From the NCBI GenBank assembly GCA_964614535.1, contig CAZTOZ010000074.1, positions 1-50,056 of the forward strand: a stretch of DNA of 50,056 bases, in the 5' to 3' direction. Position 1 is the stretch's first letter; the number at the start of each line of letters is the position of its first letter. This DNA is from JALSHZ01 sp964614535. GTDB taxonomy: Bacteria; Pseudomonadota; Gammaproteobacteria; UWMA-0217. Position numbers and translations under genes: made by a program. The notes under the pieces are model-generated. The model ran no database searches. It was given only the letters and a program-made list of their open reading frames with translations, and was not told the DNA's origin. Shown here one piece after another: positions 45,257 to 50,056 of the stretch.

Positions 45257-47890
45257 ATGAAAAGCAGTGCCCAGATCAGACGCGCCTTCCTCGACTTCTT
45301 CGTCGAGCGTGGCCACACCGAGGTGCCGTCCAGTCCGCTGGTGCCGGCCAACGACCCGACGCTGCTGTTCACCAATGCGGGCATGGTGCAGTTCAAGGAC
45401 ACCTTCCTCGGGCTGGAGGAGCGCCCCTACACGCGCGCCTGCTCGTCACAGCGCTGCGTCCGCGCCGGTGGCAAGCACAACGACCTGGAGAACGTCGGCT
45501 ACACCGCGCGGCACCACACCTTTTTCGAGATGCTCGGCAATTTCAGTTTTGGCGACTATTTCAAGGCCGAGGCCATCGGCTATGCCTGGGAGTTCCTCAC
45601 CGACGTCTGCGGCCTGCCACCGGAGAGGCTGTGGGTGACCGTTTACGAAGAGGACGACGAGGCGGCCGACATCTGGCTCGACCGGATCGGCGTCGATCCG
45701 GCGCGCTTCACCCGCATCGGCGACAAGCCCGGTGGCAGGCGCTATGAGAGCGACAACTTCTGGAGCATGGGCGACACCGGTCCCTGTGGTCCCTGCACCG
45801 AGATCTTCTACGACCACGGCCCGGAGGTTCCCGGCGGGCCGCCGGGCTCGCCGGACGAGGACGGTGACCGCTACATCGAGATCTGGAACCTGGTCTTCAT
45901 GCAGTTCAACCGCGACAAGAGCGGGGAGATGACGCCGTTGCCGAAGCCGTCGGTCGATACCGGCATGGGGCTGGAGCGGCTGGTGGCGGTATTGCAGGGC
46001 GTCCACAGCAACTACGAGATCGACCTGTTTCGGGCCCTGATCGCGGCGGCGGCCGAGGTCACCGGCGCCAGCGACCTGGACCACCCGTCGCTCAAGGTGA
46101 TCGCCGACCACATCCGCTCTTGCGCCTTTCTCATCGTCGATGGCGTGGTGCCGGCCAACGAGGGCCGCGGGTATGTGCTGCGCCGCATCATCCGCCGCGC
46201 GATTCGCCATGGCCACAAGCTCGGCTGCGACCGGCCCTTCTTCCACAGGCTGGTGCCGGCGCTGGTCGAGCAGATGGGCGAGGCCTACCCCGAGCTGACC
46301 GCGGCCGCCGATCGCGTCGGCGACGTGTTGCGGCAGGAGGAGGCGCGTTTCGCCGAGACGCTGCACAAGGGCATGGGGCTGTTGCAGGAGGCCGTCGAAC
46401 GGGCCGACGGTGGCGTGCTCGACGGTGAGACTGTCTTCAAGCTCTACGACACCTACGGGTTTCCGGTGGATCTCACCTCCGACGTGGCCCGCGAGCATGG
46501 TCTGACGCTGGATCTCGAAGGCTACGAGCGGGCGATGGCGGCACAGCGCGAGCGCGCCCGGGCCGCCAGTCAGTTCGATGTGGACGATCACAGCGCGGCC
46601 ATCGTCGCGCTTGGCGTCGGCACCGAGTTCCGGGGCTATGACGAGCTGGAGACCGGTTCCAGAATCCAGGCGCTGGTGGCCGATGGCAAGCCGGTGGAGG
46701 CGCTGGAGACCGGACAGCGCGGCGTCATCCTGCTGGAGCAGACGCCGTTCTATGCCGAGTCCGGGGGGCAGGTGGGCGATGCCGGGGAGATCGTCGGCCC
46801 CGACGGCGCGGTGTTTCGGGTCGAGGATACGAAAAAGCAGGGCGAGGCCTTTGCCCATGTCGGTGAGGTCGTCGCTGGTCGCTTCGGTGTCGGCGATGCC
46901 GTCACCGGCAAGGTGGATGCCGGGCGCCGCCGAGCCATCGTGCTCAACCATTCGGCCACCCATCTGCTGCACGCCGCGTTGCGCACCGTGCTTGGTGACC
47001 ATGTGCAGCAGAAGGGGTCGCTGGTGACCCCGCAGCGGCTGCGCTTCGATTTCTCCCATCCCGAGCCGCTGACGCGCGAGCAGTTGCGCCGGGTGGAGCG
47101 GCTGGTGAACGAGGAGATCCGCCGCAACCGCGCCGCGCGCATCGAGGAGATGTCGATGGACGAGGCGATGCAGGCCGGAGCGATGGCGCTGTTCGGCGAG
47201 AAGTACGGCGAGCGGGTACGGGTGGTCAATATCGGCTTCTCGACCGAGCTCTGTGGTGGCACCCACGTGGAGCGGGCCGGCGACATCGGCCTGTTCAAGA
47301 TCGTCTCCGAGTCGGGCATCGCCGCCGGCGTGCGGCGCATCGAGGCGGTCACCGGCGACGCGGCGCTGGCGCTGATCGAGGAGGAGGAGCAGCGGTTGGC
47401 GCAGATCGCCACGTTGCTGAAGTCCGACCTCCACAGCGTGGACAAGCGCGTGGCCCAGCTGGTCGAGCATGAGCGCGAACTGGAGCGCGAGGTGAAGGCG
47501 CTCAAGCGCAAGCTCGCCAGCCAGGCGAGCGGCGACCTGGCGGATCGGGCCGTGGCGGTGGGTGATCTCCGGGTGCTGGCGGCGGCACTGGAGGGGGCCG
47601 ATCCGAAATCGCTGCGGGAGATGGCCGACCGCCTCAGACAGCAGCTCGGCAAGGCGGCCGTGGTGCTGGCTACGGTCGATGGCGGCAAGGTGAGCCTGGT
47701 GGCCGCCGTCACCAAGGGGGAGACCGACCGTCTCAAGGCTGGCGAGCTGGTCAACTTCGTCGCCGCCCGGGTGGGCGGCAAGGGGGGTGGCCGGCCCGAC
47801 ATGGCCATGGCGGGCGGTAACGATCCAGCCGGGCTGGAGCAGGCGCTGGCCGCCGTGCCCGGGTGGGTCGAAGAGAAACTGGCGGGATAG
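45257..47890 (+). CDS. alaS: Alanyl-tRNA synthetase
   Basis: An 877-residue, full-length AlaRS. The class II catalytic domain begins MKSSAQIRRAFLDFFVERGHTEVPSSPLVPANDPTLLFTNAGMVQFK, and the editing domain has the metal ligands HSATHLLH and CGGTHV. A C-terminal coiled coil and C-Ala domain complete the protein (GKGGGRPDMAMAGG near the end). It charges tRNA-Ala and clears mischarged Ser/Gly. It lies 7 bp after recX; lysC follows after 3 bp. Confidence 0.98.
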   Translation: MKSSAQIRRAFLDFFVERGHTEVPSSPLVPANDPTLLFTNAGMVQFKDTFLGLEERPYTRACSSQRCVRAGGKHNDLENVGYTARHHTFFEMLGNFSFGDYFKAEAIGYAWEFLTDVCGLPPERLWVTVYEEDDEAADIWLDRIGVDPARFTRIGDKPGGRRYESDNFWSMGDTGPCGPCTEIFYDHGPEVPGGPPGSPDEDGDRYIEIWNLVFMQFNRDKSGEMTPLPKPSVDTGMGLERLVAVLQGVHSNYEIDLFRALIAAAAEVTGASDLDHPSLKVIADHIRSCAFLIVDGVVPANEGRGYVLRRIIRRAIRHGHKLGCDRPFFHRLVPALVEQMGEAYPELTAAADRVGDVLRQEEARFAETLHKGMGLLQEAVERADGGVLDGETVFKLYDTYGFPVDLTSDVAREHGLTLDLEGYERAMAAQRERARAASQFDVDDHSAAIVALGVGTEFRGYDELETGSRIQALVADGKPVEALETGQRGVILLEQTPFYAESGGQVGDAGEIVGPDGAVFRVEDTKKQGEAFAHVGEVVAGRFGVGDAVTGKVDAGRRRAIVLNHSATHLLHAALRTVLGDHVQQKGSLVTPQRLRFDFSHPEPLTREQLRRVERLVNEEIRRNRAARIEEMSMDEAMQAGAMALFGEKYGERVRVVNIGFSTELCGGTHVERAGDIGLFKIVSESGIAAGVRRIEAVTGDAALALIEEEEQRLAQIATLLKSDLHSVDKRVAQLVEHERELEREVKALKRKLASQASGDLADRAVAVGDLRVLAAALEGADPKSLREMADRLRQQLGKAAVVLATVDGGKVSLVAAVTKGETDRLKAGELVNFVAARVGGKGGGRPDMAMAGGNDPAGLEQALAAVPGWVEEKLAG

Positions 47891-47893
47891 ACG

Positions 47894-49120
47894 ATGGCAC
47901 TGATCGTACAGAAATATGGCGGCACCTCGGTGGGCTCCGTCGAGCGTATCCAGGCGGTGGCCGACAAGCTCATCGCGGCGCGGGACGCCGGTAACCAGGT
48001 GGTGGTCGTCGTCTCGGCCATGAGTGGCGAGACCAACCGGCTGATCGCTCTGGCCAACGAGGTCAACCCCCGTCCCGAGGGGCGTGAGCTGGACGTGCTG
48101 CTCTCCACCGGCGAGCAGGTGACCATCGCGCTGCTGTCGATGGCGCTGGCGGCCAAGGGCGCCGAGGCGCGCTCCTACACCGGCTCGCAGGTGCGTATCG
48201 TTACCGACGAGGCCCACAACAAGGCGCGGATCAAGAAGATCGACCACGAACAGATCTGCCGCGATCTCAAGGCCGGACGCATCGTCGTCGTTGCCGGTTT
48301 CCAGGGCGTCTCCGAAAGCGGCAACATCACCACCCTCGGCCGTGGTGGCTCCGATACCACGGCGGTGGCGCTCGCCGCCGCGCTCGACGCCGACGAATGC
48401 CAGATCTACACCGATGTCGATGGCGTCTACACCACCGACCCGCGCGTCGTGCCCGGCGCCCGCCGTCTCGACACCATCACCTTCGAGGAGATGCTGGAGA
48501 TGGCCAGCCTCGGCTCCAAAGTGCTGCAGATCCGGGCGGTGGAGTTCGCCGGCAAGTACAACGTCCCGCTGCGCGTCCTCTCCAGCTTCGAGGAGGGGCC
48601 GGGCACGCTCATCACAACAGAGGAACAGCAAGTGGAACAGGCTCTGATCTCGGGCATCGCCTTCAATCGTGACGAAGCCCAGCTGACCATCACCGGCGTC
48701 CCCGACACCCCCGGCGTCGCGGCGCGGATACTCGGCCCGGTGTCGGACGCAAACATCGAAGTGGACATGATCGTGCAGAACATCGGCAGCGATGGCACCA
48801 CCGACTTCACCTTTACCGTCAACCGCACGGATTACGACAAGGCGCTGGATATTCTGCAAGACGTGGCGCAAGAACTGGGCGCGCGATCCTGTTCCGGCAA
48901 CAACGAAATCGTCAAAATCTCCCTCGTCGGTGTCGGCATGCGTTCCCACGCCGGCATTGCCGCGAAGATGTTCAAGGTGCTCGCCGACGAGGGCATCAAC
49001 CTGCTGATGATCTCCACCTCCGAGATCAAGGTGTCGGTCGTCGTCGAGGAGAAGTACCTCGAGCTGGGTGTTCGGGTGCTCCATTCCGCCTTCGGGCTGG
49101 AAAGTGAGACAGCAGCCTGA
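47894..49120 (+). CDS. lysC: Aspartate kinase
   Basis: A 408-residue monofunctional aspartokinase, which phosphorylates aspartate as the first step to lysine, threonine and methionine. Kinase motifs are KYGGTSVG (residues 7-14), SAMSGETNRL and TLGRGGSDTTAVALA; the C-terminal part holds two ACT domains (about 265-400) for amino-acid feedback. In many relatives an internal start makes a separate regulatory subunit. Only 3 bp separate it from alaS, so co-transcription is likely. Confidence 0.97.
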   Translation: MALIVQKYGGTSVGSVERIQAVADKLIAARDAGNQVVVVVSAMSGETNRLIALANEVNPRPEGRELDVLLSTGEQVTIALLSMALAAKGAEARSYTGSQVRIVTDEAHNKARIKKIDHEQICRDLKAGRIVVVAGFQGVSESGNITTLGRGGSDTTAVALAAALDADECQIYTDVDGVYTTDPRVVPGARRLDTITFEEMLEMASLGSKVLQIRAVEFAGKYNVPLRVLSSFEEGPGTLITTEEQQVEQALISGIAFNRDEAQLTITGVPDTPGVAARILGPVSDANIEVDMIVQNIGSDGTTDFTFTVNRTDYDKALDILQDVAQELGARSCSGNNEIVKISLVGVGMRSHAGIAAKMFKVLADEGINLLMISTSEIKVSVVVEEKYLELGVRVLHSAFGLESETAA

Positions 49121-49259
49121 ATTCCCCTGCAACACATGGATCGGCGTGTGAGGTCAAACTGATTTGAAGGTAAATGGGCTCGACACCCGAGCCGCATCCA
49201 TGGATAGTGCGTCCGTCAGCCAACTACTTAAATACAAAGGCTGGCGTAATTAACTTAGG

Positions 49260-49275
49260 AAAAAAGGAGTGAGTC
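49260..49275 (+). promoter_or_regulatory. csrA translation start with overlapping GGA motif
   Basis: AAAAAAGGAG precedes the csrA ATG at 49276, and another GGA lies just upstream at 49257-49259. In relatives, CsrA represses its own translation by binding GGA motifs at the Shine-Dalgarno; the layout here is compatible with that. Confidence 0.5.
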
Positions 49276-49470
49276 ATGTTGATACTAACGCGCCGCGTTG
49301 GAGAGACACTGATGATCGGCGACGACGTCGCAATCACGGTGCTGGGTGTTAAGGGCAACCAGGTAAGGGTAGGGATCAATGCCCCGAAGGACGTACCCGT
49401 CCACAGGGAGGAGATCTACCTCCGCATCAAGAACGAAGAGCAGAACGCGGCCGGTTCCAACGAGGGCTGA
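49276..49470 (+). CDS. csrA: Carbon storage regulator CsrA
   Basis: A 64-residue RNA-binding dimer that controls translation and mRNA stability by binding GGA motifs in hairpin loops. The sequence MLILTRRVGETLMIGDDVAI is canonical; the RNA-contacting residues Leu4 and Arg44 (VPVHREEIYLR) are conserved. The C-terminal tail is ordinary in length. Position after alaS-lysC and before tRNA-Ser is the common gammaproteobacterial order. Confidence 0.98.
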   Translation: MLILTRRVGETLMIGDDVAITVLGVKGNQVRVGINAPKDVPVHREEIYLRIKNEEQNAAGSNEG

Positions 49471-49484
49471 CCGACCAACGCCGG

Positions 49485-49538
49485 GTCGGGCCGAATCGCC
49501 GTTTTCTCGTCGCCGGACGACCGGCGATTCGGCCCGAC
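49485..49538 (+). terminator. Long perfect inverted repeat between csrA and tRNA-Ser
   Basis: Arms of 17 bp, GTCGGGCCGAATCGCCG (49485-49501) and its exact complement (49522-49538), are separated by a 20-nt spacer. The resulting RNA hairpin would be very stable. No T-run follows, so it is either a processing or stability element or a Rho-assisted end of the csrA transcript. Confidence 0.6.
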
Positions 49539-49604
49539 AGGGCACCTGTTCCGACTCTTTACGCGGGCGCACCGGGAATGTATCCTGTGCGCCCTGCTTG
49601 TTTT

Positions 49605-49694
49605 GGAGAGCTGGCCGAGAGGCTGAAGGCGCACCCCTGCTAAGGGTGTATACGTTGACGCGTATCGAGGGTTCGAATCCCTCGCTCTCCGCCA
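49605..49694 (+). tRNA. tRNA-Ser (anticodon GCU)
   Basis: A 90-nt tRNA with encoded CCA. The acceptor stem GGAGAGC pairs with GCTCTCC; the D-arm contains CTGGCCGAGAGG; the anticodon loop is CTGCTAA with anticodon GCT between the CACCC/GGGTG stem; a long variable arm follows (TATACGTTGACGCGTATC), as expected for tRNA-Ser; the T-arm is GAGGGTTCGAATCCCTC. Its last 18 nt are the start of the tandem repeat that follows. Confidence 0.97.
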
Positions 49695-50056
49695 TTTTTT
49701 GTTTCCCCTGCAATCAAGACCTGGTTTGGAGCCGATTGGAATGGCGGCGCCGGGCCGCGAGGGATTTGAACCCGATCAGAGGGTTCGACAAATCGGCAGG
49801 AGAGCCGATTTGGACGCGGAGCGCCCCGTCGGGGTGAGCGGCAGGAAGCCGCGAATCCATCCCTCGCTCTCCGCCATTTTTTGTTTCCCCTGCAATCAAG
49901 ACCTGGTTTGGAGCCGATTGGAATGGCGGCGCCGGGCCGCGAGGGATTTGAACCCGGTCAGAGGGTTCGACAAATCGGCAGGAGAGCCGATTTGGACGCG
50001 GAGCGCCCCGTCGGGGTGAGCGGCAGGAAGCCGCGAATCCATCCCTCGCTCTCCGC
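49677..50056 (+). repeat. 182-bp tandem repeats beginning with the 3' end of tRNA-Ser (rtT-like)
   Basis: Unit 1 is 49677-49858, unit 2 is 49859-50040, and unit 3 begins at 50041 and is cut by the window end. Each unit begins with ATCCCTCGCTCTCCGCCA, identical to the last 18 nt of the tRNA gene, and then carries 164 bp of other sequence. Units 1 and 2 differ only at one base (A at 49775, G at 49957). Each has T6 just after the tRNA-end copy, seven GGA triplets, and a perfect 9-bp hairpin with an AGGAGA loop (49789-49812 in unit 1). No protein-coding frame is convincing. The arrangement matches the E. coli tyrT/rtT tandem repeats in form. Confidence 0.92.
49789..49812 (+). promoter_or_regulatory. 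Hairpin with GGA-containing loop in each 182-bp unit
   Basis: CAAATCGGC-AGGAGA-GCCGATTTG is a perfect 9-bp stem with a six-base loop containing GGA; the second copy is at 49971-49994. An alternative upstream stem (GATTTGAACCC with GGGTTCGACAAATC) shares the CAAATC strand, so two folds compete. The loop resembles, but does not exactly match, the ANGGA hexaloop preferred by CsrA. Confidence 0.6.

Noticed and set aside
45446..49135. 1229-residue minus-strand frame opposite alaS and lysC
   Set aside because: It is a mirror of two well-conserved genes, with the composition of an antisense frame and no domains.
49379..50019. Open frames across tRNA-Ser and the tandem repeats, with REGFEP/ARDLNP-like peptides
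   Set aside because: These strings are typical translations of tRNA T-arm sequence on either strand. The 182-bp unit is not a multiple of three, so no frame is kept from unit to unit.
49677..50056. CRISPR array or phage attachment-site stack
   Set aside because: The units are long, contiguous and nearly identical with no variable spacers, so not CRISPR. The 18-nt tRNA end could serve as an attachment core, but no integrase is in view.

Overview
This is a GC-rich, gene-dense bacterial chromosome segment, most likely from a gammaproteobacterium. The signs are hflD, a DUF3581 gene, an MscK-type channel, fabV, and the conserved block recX-alaS-lysC-csrA-tRNA-Ser(GCU). I cannot name the genus. 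No rRNA, CRISPR array or intact insertion sequence is visible.

Layout. 1-1395: 3' end of a STAND/NACHT-like NTPase with TPR repeats. 1396-2033: non-coding, carrying two copies of a composite palindromic repeat. 2034-3204 (minus): hflD-mogA. 3353-8644 (plus): TAXI-type TRAP receptor, fused TRAP permease and recG, the last two overlapping by 4 bp. 8671-12021 (minus): a PAS-GGDEF-EAL protein and a PfkB-family kinase. 12096-13438 (plus): DUF3581 and a histidine phosphatase. Then fabV (minus), a MagIII-like DNA glycosylase (plus) and a small unknown gene (minus). 16093-19756 (plus): a phosphate block of PiT permease, Na/Pi cotransporter with PhoU-like tail, and a small coiled-coil protein. 19793-23622 (minus): LapB/LapC-like type I secretion ABC transporter and adaptor, with no adhesin or outer-membrane partner in view. 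23847-25896 (plus): recA and a voltage-gated K+ channel.

25915-35726 (minus) holds a dispersed oligopeptide ABC transporter. OppB, OppC and OppD are tightly coupled. OppA is separated from OppB by two toxin-antitoxin pairs (VapBC-like and HigBA-like) and what looks like the 3' end of a group II intron. OppF is separated from OppD by a small membrane protein, an APC-type permease and a 64-residue unknown protein. 36242-39373 (plus) is a large orphan lipoprotein with a Rho-independent terminator. 39515-44616 (minus) is an MscK-like mechanosensitive channel translationally coupled to a second Na/Pi cotransporter.

44785-49694 (plus) is recX-alaS-lysC-csrA-tRNA-Ser. recA normally sits directly before recX; here about 20 kb lies between them, and that stretch contains the toxin-antitoxin pairs, the intron remnant and the orphan lipoprotein.

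The most striking feature is at the right edge. Immediately after tRNA-Ser, a 182-bp unit that begins with the last 18 nt of the tRNA gene is repeated in tandem and runs off the window. The two complete units differ at one base. The architecture closely resembles the tyrT/rtT locus of E. coli, but it is attached to tRNA-Ser next to csrA, and each unit can fold into a hairpin with a GGA-containing loop.
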